From assembly GCF_046630445.1 (NCBI RefSeq), contig NC_092335.1:34746501-34810500 (forward strand): a stretch of 64,000 nucleotides of DNA, given 5' to 3'. This document shows positions 1 through 11,356 of this stretch, in pieces (the first letter of the stretch is position 1; each line of letters begins with the position of its first letter). The translations under genes were made by a program, and so were the position numbers. The notes below the pieces were generated by a model that saw only the letters and a list, made by a program, of their open reading frames with translations, did not search any database and was not told the origin of the DNA. The stretch is from Rutidosis leptorrhynchoides. Lineage: Eukaryota; Streptophyta; Magnoliopsida; Asterales; Asteraceae.

Positions 1-851
1 TTGAGGTTATTGTTGCGATTATTGTTGCGGTTGTTGGGATAGTTATTGCGATTGTGGTTGTAATTGTTATTGTTGTTGTAATGGTGATTCTTGTCACCGT
101 TTTCCTCCCACTTCCTCTTGAGTTGTTTCATGTTGGCTTCTTCGGTCGCCTGCTCTTTAATTCTTCCGTCAATTTGATTTATGAGTTTATGAGCCATTCG
201 ACTTGCCTTTTGTATGGAAGCGGGCTCGTGTGAACTCACATCTTCTTGAATCCTTACTGGTAACCCTTTTATAAACGCGTCGATCTTCTCTTATTCATCT
301 TCGAACGTTCCTGGACATAATAGGCACAACTCTATGAATCGTCGTTCATATGTGGTAATGTCGAACCCTTGTGTTCGTAACTCTCTAAGCTCTACCTTGA
401 GCTTATTAACTTCGTTTCTAGGACGGTACTGCTCGTTCATCAATTGCTTGAATGCCGACCACGGTAGTGCATAAGCAGCATTTTATCCTACCTGTTCAAG
501 ATAGGTGTTCCACTACGTTAACGCAGTACCTGTGAAGTTATGTGTAGCGTACTTAACTTTGTCCTCTTCAGTACACTTACTTATGGCAAACACCGATTCA
601 ACTTTCTCCGTCCACCATTTCAATCCAATTGGTCCTTCGGTTCCATCAAATTCCAAAGGTTTGCAGGCATTGAATTCTTTGTAGGAGCATCCTACACGAT
701 TTCTTGTGGAATTAGTTCCACTGCTAGATCTAGAGTTATTGTTATTTTGCATTGCAGCCTGTACTGCGACTATGTTCGCAGCAAGGAAAACACGAAAATC
801 TTCCTCACTCATGTTCAAGTTCTGACGAGTCATCGGTGCCATTTCCTTCAA
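1..851 (-). pseudogene. gypsy gag polyprotein, broken, N-terminal part
   Basis: Gag (capsid-type retrotransposon domain) of the flanking gypsy element. The reading frame starts at 851 or at the second Met near 842 (MAPMTRQN). It shows a short N- and S-rich linker, then the capsid start (EFNACKPLEFDGTEG, WWTEKVESVF) and the typical middle (LRTQGFDITTYERRFIELC), then an Asn-rich stretch towards base 1. Three in-frame stops are visible on the minus strand: TAG at 513-515, which replaces one Trp of the usual WWNTYLE, TAA at 483-485 and TAA at 291-293. They lie in one frame, so this is point decay rather than frameshift. The zinc knuckle and pol would lie left of the window. Confidence 0.8.
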
Positions 852-1180
852 AAATAGCCAAAAGAATTGAGTTAATCATATAGAATTTAGGAGTAGTCAA
901 TAGTATTTCGTAGCATTATATGAACTTATTTATAAAAGCTTTTTCTTCATATTAGCATTTTATAGTTTTAATTCGGGTAGTACCTACCCGTTAAGTTCAT
1001 ACTTACTAGCTACTATACAACTCAACTACTACGCTTCTATATGAAAAACTTATTACAATAATATTTCGCGTTCAAACTTTTTACAAAATTTTACAAACTT
1101 ACAATACCACTATTATACATATAGGATGAAATATAACACATAATAACTTTGCTACTCGGCAGCTATAAAGGCAATTCTAG
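852..1180 (-). other. Non-coding spacer between leader ORFs and gag
   Basis: AT-rich and without an ORF. It holds a short inverted repeat at 974-990 (arms CGGGTAG and CTACCCG around TAC). Read on the minus strand this is TTAACGGGTAGGTACTACCC, very like the polypurine/LTR junction motif of the gypsy element at 52735-62553. Confidence 0.6.
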
Positions 1181-1900
1181 TTAATACGCAAGTTGTTTAG
1201 CAAAAGAAATAAAGAAACGTAATTCATAAGTCCAGAAACAAGTCATGCATTCTGGTTTTACTAAGACGACTTCCCATCCTTGGTCTTGTGGAAAGTAACC
1301 GTTATGACCATTGGCTAGGCAGCATGTTGTAATGTCGTCAAAAGGACGAGGGTTTCGTAATGTCCAACAGCCCCGTAATAATCTAAAAACCTTGTTTCTC
1401 ACTCCAACTACTGAATCCTTCACTTGTGGGAAGGTTTTATTTAAAAGTTGTAATCCGATGTTCTTTTTCTCACTTTGGTAAGAAGCGAACATCACTAACC
1501 CATAAGTATAACATGCTTCTTTATGTTGCATGTTAGAAGCTCTTTCTAACTCACGAAATCCTATGTTGGGATATGTTGAGTCAAAATAGGTTCTTAACCC
1601 ATAGCGTAAAATTGCATTTGGGTTCCCCGCATTTAACGCTTTAAAGAAAACACGGCGTAACTTACGGTCTCCCCAATGTGATATACCCCACATATCAAAG
1701 AAAAGCCTTTTATAAACTAAGGCATTTCTGGAAAGTCTTTCAAATATTTGACAAGTTAATTTCGCCAAAACTAAATGTGCTGATGAATTCTGACCGACTC
1801 TAGACAAGATTTCCACAATCGTATCCTCTGGTAGGTCTTCTAAAATATTCGGTTGTCTACCATTAACGTCCATTTTGTTTTTATAATGTAAAATAGACAA
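1181..1900 (-). CDS. F-box protein ORF carried in a gypsy retrotransposon leader
   Basis: Intact 239-residue ORF; the likelier start is the second Met (MDVNGRQ, near 1873). An F-box-like segment spans about residues 19-65 (ILEDLPEDTIVEILSRV, then LAKLTCQIFERL). F-box proteins bind SKP1 and select substrates for SCF ubiquitin ligases. The following part (SNMQHKEACYTYGLVMFASYQ) resembles the Sel1-like tail of plant F-box proteins of the At1g67623/At2g35280 type; that family assignment is from memory. It lies between PBS and gag of the gypsy element, on the same strand, so it would be part of the genomic RNA. It could be a captured host gene or a long-standing extra ORF of this lineage. No frame damage is visible although the gag beside it is broken. 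Confidence 0.6.
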   Translation of the reverse strand: MSILHYKNKMDVNGRQPNILEDLPEDTIVEILSRVGQNSSAHLVLAKLTCQIFERLSRNALVYKRLFFDMWGISHWGDRKLRRVFFKALNAGNPNAILRYGLRTYFDSTYPNIGFRELERASNMQHKEACYTYGLVMFASYQSEKKNIGLQLLNKTFPQVKDSVVGVRNKVFRLLRGCWTLRNPRPFDDITTCCLANGHNGYFPQDQGWEVVLVKPECMTCFWTYELRFFISFAKQLAY

Positions 1901-2010
1901 GGATTAGATTCGTAAAAGATAATTAACAAACAATACAAGCAATTTTTACATAGAACATAAAAGTACAAGCACACTACAATACGTATAATACACAACATGA
2001 TTACATCCCT

Positions 2011-2617
2011 CTAATCTGAATCACTGGTTTCATCTTCTTCGGACTTGGTTCGTTTTCCTAATTTTCTAGGGATATATGGTGTTCCTCTAATACGAGCCGT
2101 CGTTTTCCACAATGGTTTAGAAAAACCAGGTGGTTTAGAGGTTCCCGGGTTATTGTTACATTTTAGGAAATACGGACGTTGCTGATACATATAAAGTTCA
2201 TCAGGGTTGGAATCAGGTTTCTCTATTTTTATACCTTTTCCCTTTTTATTTTCTTTTGCTTTATTAAATTGGGTCGAGGTAATTTCTATAACATCATCGG
2301 AATCCTCATCGGGTTCCAATTCAACGGAAAATTGGTAATCTTCCCAATATTTTGCTTCCTTGGCGGAAACACCATTGACCATTTTTGACTTTGGTCCGTT
2401 GGTTGAGGATTTTTCTTTTATTTAATCGATTTACTGTAGGTATCAATATTTCTTCCTCCGAAACCTCTTCTTCTTCCGGTTCTTCCTCTTCCGGTTCCTC
2501 CTCTTCCGGTTCCTCCTCTTCCGGTTCTTCTTCGGGAATTTGTGAATCTTCCCAAAATATATTCGACTCTTCATTATTATTAGGCGAGTCAATGGGATTT
2601 GTACTAGTGGTAGACAT
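2011..2617 (-). pseudogene. Acidic leader ORF of the gypsy element, frameshifted
   Basis: First ORF after the PBS, of unrecognised function. It starts MSTTSTNPIDS at 2617 and contains a strongly acidic block of five-residue PEEEE repeats encoded by a 15-bp DNA tandem repeat (about 2460-2530). A frameshift near 2385-2420, in an A-rich run, moves the reading frame. The second half (MVNGVSAKEAKYWEDYQFSVELE, then a basic stretch and an acidic C-terminus ending TSDSD) reads to 2011. The two halves overlap at 2321-2382 in different frames. High charge and low complexity suggest a disordered protein. It sits directly upstream of the F-box ORF in the same orientation. A single original protein of about 200 residues is inference. 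Confidence 0.5.
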
Positions 2618-2811
2618 CTATCACACAATAACAAACACATTAAGAGGTTAATATATCACATAATATTTACATGTTAATAATATATAGTTTCCAACAAAAG
2701 TGTTAAGCAATCGTTTTTAAAGAAAACTCGGTCGAAGTCCAGACTCACTAATGTATCCTAACAAACTCGATAAGACACACTAATGCAAATTTCTGGTTCT
2801 CTAAGACCAAT

Positions 2812-2823
2812 GCTCGGATACCA
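2812..2823 (-). other. Primer-binding site (tRNA-iMet type)
   Basis: On the minus strand TGGTATCCGAGC lies two bases after the LTR end (TTTCA). It differs from the usual plant initiator-Met PBS TGGTATCAGAGC at one base. It marks the 5' LTR and hence the direction of the element. Confidence 0.8.
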
Positions 2824-2825
2824 AC

Positions 2826-5800
2826 TGAAATGTCCCGTTCATATTGATTATAAGCATTCCATATTAATTGATTTCGTTGCAAGGTTTTGACCTCTATATG
2901 AGACGTTTTTCAAACACTGCATTCGTTTTTAAAAACAAACCATAACCTTTATTTTATCGACAAGGTTAAAAGGACACCACCTAGATTATCCAGAAATGAT
3001 AATATAAAAATATCACACTTACACACTACCAATACATATTGGTGTACAATATTAATATGTTACAACAAAATAAATCTCGAATGCAGTTTTAAACAATATT
3101 ATACAAACATGCTGACACCAAATCTTGTCCATATTTTAGCATGCAACAGCGAAAACTCTTAATAATCACCTGAGAATAAACATGCTTTAAACGTTAACAA
3201 AAATGTTGGTGAGTTATAGGTTTAACCTATATATTTATCAATCGTAATAATAGACCACAAGATTTCATATTTCAATACACATCCCATACATAGAGATAAA
3301 AATCATTCATATGGTGAACACCTGGTAACCGACATTAACAAGATGCATATAGAATATCCCCATCATTCCGGGACACCCATCGGACATGATAATTTTGAAG
3401 TACTAAAGCATTCCAAATTCCAGAATGGGGCTTGTTGGGCCTGATAGATCTATCTTTAGGATTCACGTCAATTTGGGGGTCTGTTCCCAAATTCTTAGGC
3501 TACCAAGCTAAAAATGAGCATATTCGGCTTCGATCATTCACCCATATAATGTAGTTTTATTTACTTGTGTCTATTTCGTAAAACATATATAAAATTGCAT
3601 GTATTCTCATCCCAAAATATTACTCCCTCCGTCCCAGATTAACTGTCCCCAGACAAAAAACACACAGTTTAAGAAATGTCATTATCACACTGTACTTTTT
3701 CTGTACTTTTTTCTTACTTTACTGTTTTACCCTCAACTAATTAATTAGAAATCTCTCTCACCTTTGTAATTTAATTAATTCATTAGGGACAATATTGTAA
3801 ACATTATCAAATTTACTTTCCATATTTGGAAGTGGACAATTAATCTGGGACGTCCCAAAAAGGAATACTGGACAATTAATCCGGGACGGAGGGAGTAGAT
3901 TTTAAAAGTGGGACTATAACTCACTTTTACAGATTTTTACTTCGTCGGGAAGTAAGACTTGGCCACTGGTTGATTCACGAACCTATAACAAATATGTACA
4001 TATATATCAAAGTATGTTCAAAATATATTTACAAAATTTTTAATACGTTTTGCTGTTTTAAGTTTATTAAGTCAGCTGTCCTCGTTAGTAACGTACAACT
4101 AGTTGTCCACAGTTAGATGTACAGAAATAAAGCAATATATATTAACTCGAATCAATCAACGACCTCGTGTATACAAGTCTCAGGCTAGATCACAACTCAA
4201 AGTATATATAATATTTTGGAATCAACCTCAACCCTGTATAGCTAACTCCAACATTACTGCATATAGAGTGTCTATGGTTGTTCCGAAATATATATATATA
4301 GATGGGTCGATATGATATGTCAAAACATTGTATTCGTGTCTATGGTATCCCAAGATTACATAATATAATAGAATACATGTATAATACAATATGAGTTAGC
4401 TAGGATATGATTAATATAGATTTGTTACCAATTTTCATGTAGCTACAACAAGTAAAATTATCCAATCTTGTTTTACCCATAACTTCTTCGTTTTAAATCC
4501 GTTTTGAGTGATTCAAGTTGCTATGGTTTCATATTGAACTTAAGTTTATGAATATAAACATAAAAATTATAAGTTTATAGTCAGAAACACAGGTTACAAG
4601 TCATTTTTTTAAAGGTAGTCATTTTAGTCGAAAGAACGACGTCTAGATGACCATTTTGGAAAACATACTTCCACTTTGAGTTTAACCATGATTTTTGGAT
4701 ATAGTTTCATGTTCATAAGAAAACTCATTTTCCCAGAAGAACAACTTTTAAATCAAAGTTTATCATAGTTTTTAATTAACTAACCCAAAACAGCCCGCGG
4801 TGTTACTACGACGGCGTATATCCGATTTTACAGTGTTTTTCGTATTTTTAGGTTTTAAATCATTAAGTTAGCATATCATATAGATATAGAACATGTGTTT
4901 AGTTGATTTTAAAAGTCAAGTTAGAAGGATTAACTTTTGTTTGCGAACAAGTTTAGAATTAACTAAACTATGTTCTAGTGATTATAAGTTTAAGCCTTCG
5001 AATAAGGTAGTTTTATATATATGAATCGAATGATGTTATGAACATCATTACTACCTCAGATTTTGTGGATAAACCTACTGTAAATGAGAAAAAATAGATC
5101 TAGCTTCAAAGGATCCTTGGATGGCTTGAAAGTTCTTGAAGTAAAATCATGACATGAAAACAAGTTCAAGTAAGATTTCCACTCGAAATAAGATTGTTAA
5201 AGTTATAGAAATTGAATCAAAGTTTGAATATGAGTATTACCTTATATTAGAAAGATATCTTACTGTAAATAAGAAAGATTTCTTGAGGTTGGATGATCAC
5301 TCAAAGTGGATTTGCAAGATTGGAAGTAAGCTAGCAAACTTGAAAGTGTTGTTGGTGTGTTCTTGAGTAGTTGTTTTATAACTTGGTTTATGTAGGGATT
5401 CATGAACTAGATTGAGCTAGATTTTAATGAAGATGATGAAGAACACTTAGAAAAATGGAAGAACACTTGAGAGAGAGTAGTTTGATGCATGTAAGTTGCA
5501 AAATGAAAGTGTTTGTGTGTGTGTTCATTCACGTGAAGTATGGTGTCTCCATATAGGCTCCATTAGTTTGTAATTTTGTGTAATCATTCATGCTAGTTGC
5601 CAAATGATATTTCCCACATGGTTAGGTAACTTACATGGGCTGCTAAGAGCTAATCATTGGAGTGTATATACTAATAGTACATACATATAGAAACTGTATA
5701 TTGTACGAGTACGAATACGGGTGTATACGAGTAAAATTGTTGATGAAAATGAATGAGGATGTAATTGTATTTATTTTTGTTAAGTAGAAGTACTTTGATA

Positions 5801-6395
5801 AGTGTCTTGAAGTCTTTCAAAAGTGTATGAATACATATTAAAACACTACATGTATATACATTTTAACTGAGTCGTTAAGTCATCGTTAGTCGTTACATGT
5901 AAGTGTTGTTTTGAAACCTTTAGGTTAACGATCTTGTTAAATATTGTTAACCCATTGTTTATTATATCTAAAGAGATGTTAAATTATTACATTATCATGA
6001 TATTATTATGTATTAATATATCTTAATATGATATATATACATTTAAATGTCGTTACAACGATAATCGTTACATATATGCCTCGTTTCGAAATCCTTAAGT
6101 TAGTAGTCTTGTTTTTACATATGTAGTTCATTGTTAATATACTTAATGATATGTTTACTTATCATAATATCATGTTAACTATATATATATCCATATATAT
6201 GACATCATATAGTTTTTACAGGTTTTAACGTTCGTGAATCACCGGTCAACTTGGGTGGTCAATTGTCTATATGAAACCTATTTCAATTAATCAAGTCTTA
6301 ACAAGTTTGATTGCTTAACATGTTGGAAACACTTAATCATGTAAATATCAATTTTATTTAATATATATAAACATGGAAAAGTTCAGGTCACTACA
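2826..6395 (-). repeat. 5' LTR of gypsy element (family 1)
   Basis: 3570-bp LTR; on the plus strand it begins TGAAATGTCCC and ends GGTCACTACA, giving TG...CA ends on either strand. It aligns along its length with the solo LTR at 12346-15816. Two differences stand out: this copy holds a 273-bp Stowaway MITE, and it has two rather than three copies of a degenerate repeat of about 160 bp near its right end (about 5890-6230). ORFs inside it (4103-4315, 5154-5366) have no recognisable product. Confidence 0.85.
3623..3895. mobile_element. Stowaway MITE (Tc1/mariner type)
   Basis: 273-bp non-autonomous element with terminal inverted repeats beginning CTCCCTCCGTCCC, flanked by TA at 3621-3622 and 3896-3897. 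The solo LTR of the same family has the unfilled sequence (AATATTAGATTTTAAAAG near 13170), which proves insertion into a single TA with duplication. Internal sequence is AT-rich and non-coding. Confidence 0.95.
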
Positions 6396-7659
6396 TAGCT
6401 CCCTCTTTGGAGTCTAGTTTCCTATATAAATCCTCATATGCTTTGTCTTTTGCAATTGCTACAGCCTTTTTTGTTTCTCTTTTAGCTTCTTTATATCTTT
6501 CTTCTACCCTGGTTCTCTCTACAGGTGTCCCTTCTCCAAAAGTAATGAGCTCCCTAAACCTCGCTTGCTTTAATGCGACTTTAGCTTGGACCTTGTCACT
6601 AAGCCACCACGATTCTCTTATACTCCTATGGGCTCTCGATGTCCCTATTGCCACCCCTAAGGTCTCTTTTGCCACATCTCTAATAGTGGACGCCATGCGG
6701 TTCTAGATCTGGTCTGCATCGGTAGGGTCAATATCCCCTTCTACACTCAATCTATCAGCAACAGTCTCTCTAAAAGTCTCTGCATTCGCTCCATAAAGGT
6801 TCTTCCAAAGGATTTTAGGTTGTACAACCCTAACCTTCCTGCCAACTCTTCCCCGAGTGAAAAGGTCCATGACCAACAATCTGTGCTGGGAGGAGCACGT
6901 TAAGGCTGTAAGGACCTTACATTCCCTACATGTCCTAAGTTCCCCTTTACAAAGAAGCAAGAAGTCAATCTGGGTGCTACGACCCGCGCTATAAAAAGTG
7001 GCCAACTGAGCATCCCTCTTCTTAAAGAAAGAGTTCGCTACAACTCACTCATGGGCAATGGCAAAATCAAGAAGTGAGCGCCCTTCTTCATTTCTAGAAC
7101 CAAACCCAAAGCCCTCATGGACTCCCTCGTAACCTTCTGTCTCCGCTCCTATGTGTCCATTCAGATCACCTCCTATAATCAGTCGATGTTCAGTTGGGCA
7201 TCCCCTCACTGCCTCATCTAAAAATTCCCAAAACCTCTTCTTTTCTGCCTCACCTAAACCCCCATGAGGTGCGTATGCGCTAATGATCGTGTAAGTGTCC
7301 TCCTTAATAATTAAACTAACTGACATAATCCTATCGCTAAACCTACTCACGTCAACAACGTTATCCTTATGTAATTTTCCTAAAAAGATACCTACCCCGT
7401 TCCGTGCTACCCTAGAACCCGAGTACCACAACTTATAGTCCTTAATCTCTACCGCCCCTTCACCCTTCCATCTAGTCTCTTGGACACACACTATGTCGAC
7501 ATTACTCTTAAGGAAGGTATCAACAAGCTCAATCCTCTTGCCTGTCAAGGTTCCAATATTCCAACTACCCACTCTAATCCTACCAAGGGTGGTTACCCTA
7601 CTACCACCTCTAACCCCTCTAGGCCTACCCACCCCTAAACTAGGAGGACATGACCTCAA
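6396..7659 (-). pseudogene. RTE-type LINE fragment, endonuclease and linker
   Basis: Minus-strand remnant of a non-LTR retrotransposon. The first segment (7659-7045) is an apurinic-type endonuclease: GSWNIGTLTGK, VDIVCVQETRWKG with the catalytic Glu, SAYAPHGG and GGDLNGHIG. Such spacing is usual in plant RTE elements. A stop follows AIAHE; the frame continues 7005-6703 (QIDFLLLCKGELRTCRECKV, with the final endonuclease part near QHRLLVMD), a second stop interrupts it near 6703, and 6696-6396 gives a Lys/Arg/Glu-rich linker that precedes RT in the family. RT is missing because the gypsy LTR starts at 6395; the rest of the LINE may lie left of the gypsy element, outside the window. Confidence 0.8.
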
Positions 7660-8230
7660 GTGACCATAAGTATGCGTAGGATCAATATTATCCTATATCC
7701 CAAAAGGATGACCAAGTACAAGTAAAACAAAAATGAATCTGCTAAATTCGTAAATATTGTAATTTATAATATTTACAACTAAAAATGGATAAATATAAAT
7801 GTATGTTCTAATTCTAATATAGTTTAAATAAAATAAATAAAATACAAAAAGGACGCTACAGTGATAAAAATATATATGAATAATATATTGGTATAAAAAA
7901 GCAGTATATACTAGCAGGGAATCAAATAGCAGTAAACAGAAAAAATATAGAGAGAGATAATTGTCACCAGCCGGAAAGATTGATTTACGATAGTAGGCGG
8001 CGGTGGCGGTCGACGGAGATGTTGAGGCGAATATCTAGGATTGGTACTTTCCTAAGCGAAAAAATGCTCCTAAGGCAGGTTAGAAGGCTGTGATTGCTCA
8101 CTCGCCGGATTTTGGCCGGAAAAACTTGTAAATTGGCCGGAAAAAACCTACCTCCGACGGTTGCTCTTGGCGGCACGTGAGATCTCCGACGCCGGTGGGA
8201 CTGATCTCGTTCTGATCGTTAGCAAATACA
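7660..8230 (-). other. Probable 5' region of the RTE LINE
   Basis: Continues upstream of the RTE endonuclease with no boundary visible. 7680-7970 is AT-rich and featureless. 7985-8210 is GC-richer and has a 63-residue minus-strand ORF (MPPRATVGGRFFPANLQ) that I do not recognise. It may be 5' UTR of the LINE or flanking DNA. Confidence 0.35.
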
Positions 8231-8530
8231 CATATCATTAGTTAATACCTATATTTATTTATCATTATAACATATTTTGCCCAGTTTACGACAAAAGTTA
8301 CTCTTTAATGTGTATGTATTTTATAATACTATTTTATATTATTTGTTAAAATTATTGGTGATTTTATTTTTAATAGGAATAATTTTTTAAAGAAATTAAC
8401 TATCTAATGAATATCTACTAAATACAATGGATATGATTTAAACAGATGAAATAGAATTAATAATATGGTTAGGATTATTTACATAGGTGACAATTTTAAT
8501 GACTATAAATATAAATATTGATATGGAGTT

Positions 8531-8578
8531 ATCCAATCTATTAGCATCATCTCTATTTGTAACAAATAAAGTTCAAAT

Positions 8579-8668
<90 letters not shown>

Positions 8669-8880
8669 TTTGATTATGGTATGCACATTATGCGCACCCT
8701 CTAGTCACACTTTCTTTTTGAACAATTTGACATAGCTAAAAATTGAACTCGGGTGGTATGCTTCATAAGATAACTTGGTGGCCAATCTATTAGCATCTCT
8801 ACTTGTAACAAATAAAGTTAAAATTGAAAATTAATAATAATAATTAATAATAATAACGATATTTGATTATGATATATTTT
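8531..8880. repeat. Duplicated block with (AAT)n microsatellite
   Basis: Two direct copies of a block beginning CCAATCTATTAGCATC and ending ATTTGATTATG, at about 8531-8677 and 8782-8873. In the first the internal AAT run reaches about 88 bp (8581-8668); in the second it is short and interrupted. The sequence between them (8690-8780) holds a GAGTTCAATTTTT-like box on the minus strand that may be a decayed SINE box B. Confidence 0.7.
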
Positions 8881-8911
8881 ATCAACAATTTGGACACGTA
8901 ATTGTCAATAA

Positions 8912-9485
8912 CTAATAAGATAGGCCAGCGCGGTGCGGCGAGGTATTTCGGGTTGCATATTCATATTTAACGTAGCGTTATGTATATACATAATTAAAAG
9001 CACGTTGATGCGGGTGTGTTTGGATAATGTACCTAATGGCCTACGCGTTTTTAATGCCAGGATTACCGCATAAAAAAAGGGGGACGAAACCATCGATATG
9101 ATGTCTCCGTAGTTAGTTTGGGTTGGTTATTATATGTGTGTGTATATATATGTTTGAAAAATAGCTCGAAATGGTTAGCGCTTTTAAAAAAGAGTCCGTT
9201 TCGCATATAGTTAGTCGCGTTGTGTTCGCAAAAAAAATTCAAGTTGAACGGTGATGTCAGAAAAGTTTAACTCGCGGCTAGAGGGAAGATACGACCCACT
9301 AAAAATTTGGGTGGAATTTGTTTAAAGTTATTTAATAAAATAATAATTTTACTTGTTTTACCCCTGAAGAAATTGCAAATTGGATCATAATGTAGGGGGT
9401 GATTTTGTAACTTTGTGTTGAATGTCGTTTGGCAAATTGAAAATGTCAAAACGATCAAAACTTGGACCACATTTAGAATAGGAGA
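8912..9485 (-). mobile_element. Helitron copy H1 (non-autonomous, degenerate)
   Basis: Minus-strand member of the Helitron-like family seen again at 25901 and 27345-29651. The 3' end lies at the left: a GC-rich potential hairpin (8923-8940) and then, on the minus strand, TTAGT where the other copies have CTAGT, so the terminal motif is probably mutated. The middle (9170-9290) has the family's repeat unit (GTCCGTTTCGCATATAGTTA, then TTAACTCGCGGC). The 5' end near 9485 is placed by comparison only. No protein is encoded. Confidence 0.55.
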
Positions 9486-9491
9486 GAGAGT

Positions 9492-11356
9492 GTGAGGAAA
9501 GAGAACCAAAACAAATGGGAAGGCACGAAACAAACTCGAGATCACTATAACGGCGGGCTTCAAGATCGTTTAACAAGGTTATTCGGAACTCGATTGACGT
9601 CTTTCATGTCCTTCAACTTCCCGGAATCCCGGGGTGTGGCGGATGTGTGGCGGTGTTTCAAACCGATGGGTGATGTAATGGATGTTTATGTTGTTGGGTA
9701 AAGATTGAGGAGTGGACAACGGTTTGCATTTGTTCGTTTTAGCAATATCAACGATGAACATCACCTTCTTAATACTCTAAAAAGTGTGACTTTTGATGGG
9801 AACCCGATTAGGGTTTTCAAAGCATTCAAAGCATACAACAGAAGGGGCAGTGACAATGATAAAGATACATGCCGATGGGATAATAACATTCCTGTTGATG
9901 GTGGTTTTGCTCCTCCGGGGTGCAATACAGGGTTTGGTTTCAGAGATGAAAGAAACTACATCGAAGTATTGAGTAACAATGGGGATCTTCGAAATAGACT
10001 ATCATCAAGGGATTTACGTGAAAAAATTCCCAGAAAGAGTAACGTTGGAGAAGAAAACCATATAAGAAAAATTACTATTACAGATCAAGGAAACAATATG
10101 CATCTCATGAATAGGTCTATCAAAGGTGAAGTCTATGACTGGAAAATCATCCCTATAATTCATGAATTAAGTGTTGCAGAAGGTATGAGGAATTGTGAAA
10201 TCAAATATCTAGGGGGTTATGTGTTCTTTGGGTGTTCAACTCTTCAGTCGAAGCAAAGAGGGTGTTCAACTGCAAGGAACATTTGATTCATAAATGGTGT
10301 GGTAAAGTTGAGGTTCTTCAGTTTCCACATTTACAGTCATCTAGGTTAGCATGGATTGAAGTTAGTGGTGTCCCTGTAGTCTCATGGAACCTAAATACGT
10401 TTAAGTCCATTGCTAGTTGCTGGGGTCAGGTGTTGGAAACCGATAACTGTACTTTTTTACAAGGTAACCAAAACCTAGCACTTGGCAGTGTTCTTATTCA
10501 TACATCCGAACAAAAAGATATTGAAGGTAAAATGTTGGTGGAGTGTAAACAAGGTATTTTTTCTGTTAATGTTAAAGAAAATCGAAATTATCTTTCAAGT
10601 TTTGGAGTTGGTTCAATGGAAGATGTAGTCACAGATGAAGATGAGTCCCCACATGACAAAGATTTTGTCGATGATACATTTAACAACAAAGAAGATGATG
10701 ACGATGATTTTATTGATGATTCATTCTCAGATTCAGATTACGACGAAGAGTTGGTTCTAGAAAAGTCGAATATGGTAAGAAATAAACATGAAGATTTGGG
10801 TCCAGATGGTGGGTGTTCTAAATTCAGATCATCGGAAAAGAATCGGACAAAGGAGAAGTGCCCCCACGAAGATGAGGAGTCTGGGTGCATTGGGATTAAG
10901 CACATCTTTCGAGAAGCTATTGATGATGATTACGTTGGAGAAAAAAACTGTAGGGACAATAATGAAAACCCTAACTGTTCGAGCGGCTCACCAGTTCCCA
11001 AGATTGATACTAACGTAAACATTACAACTGACGAGAATGATCCAAACAAGGAGTCTGGGCCCGAAGTAGCCCAACATGAGACCCATCATGATGGGCCTGA
11101 AGAGGTAAACGAGGTGGACCAAGTTTGTCCATCGAGTGGTCCATCAAAACCTAATGGGCCAAGTGGTATCTTGACCAAGCGAGATAGTCCATTAAAGTCA
11201 TTCAAGGATTTTCAAAATGTAGATGTTATTGGGCCTTCTGTGGTCCAAAATGGTGAAGGGTGTAACACAGATGATGGGCCTATCTCTGGTAACGGGCCTA
11301 AACAGTATAATGAAGTAAACCGTGTTGTCAATTCTGGAAAAAAGAAATCAGTCTAA
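9492..11356 (+). pseudogene. LINE ORF1 with RRM domain, broken
   Basis: Nucleic-acid-binding ORF1 of the L1-type LINE. An RNA-recognition motif is visible at the start: RNP2-like TSFMSFNFPES and RNP1-like RSGQRFAFVRF about 45 residues later. A stop at 9699-9701 separates the two. The frame runs on to 10286; near 10225-10235 a one-base frameshift moves it to the frame starting at 10232 (FNSSVEAKRVFN, then RLAWIEVSGVPVVSWN), the usual second conserved block of plant LINE ORF1. The C-terminal half is acidic and disordered (DEDESPHDKDFVDD, DDDDDFIDDSFSDSD) with many GP dipeptides. A stop at 11354-11356 ends this frame; similarity to an ORF1 tail can be followed in mixed frames to about 11707. Confidence 0.75.

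Larger units (their letters stand above)
1..6395 (-). mobile_element. Ty3/gypsy LTR retrotransposon, 5' part (runs off left edge)
   Basis: Minus-strand element entering the window from its 5' end. Read on the minus strand: 5' LTR (6395-2826), primer-binding site, an acidic ORF, an F-box ORF, then gag, which continues beyond base 1. The LTR boundary next to the PBS, and comparison with the solo LTR of the same family at 12346-15816, fix the right border at 6395, where the sequence changes at once to an RTE-type LINE. Bases 6396-6400 (TAGCT) would be one copy of the target duplication; the other lies outside the window. Protease, RT and integrase are not visible here. The gag carries nonsense codons, so this copy is not autonomous. 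Confidence 0.85.

Noticed and set aside
2385..2651. Ser/Gly-repeat ORF on the plus strand
   Set aside because: Antisense of the PEEEE repeat of the acidic ORF.
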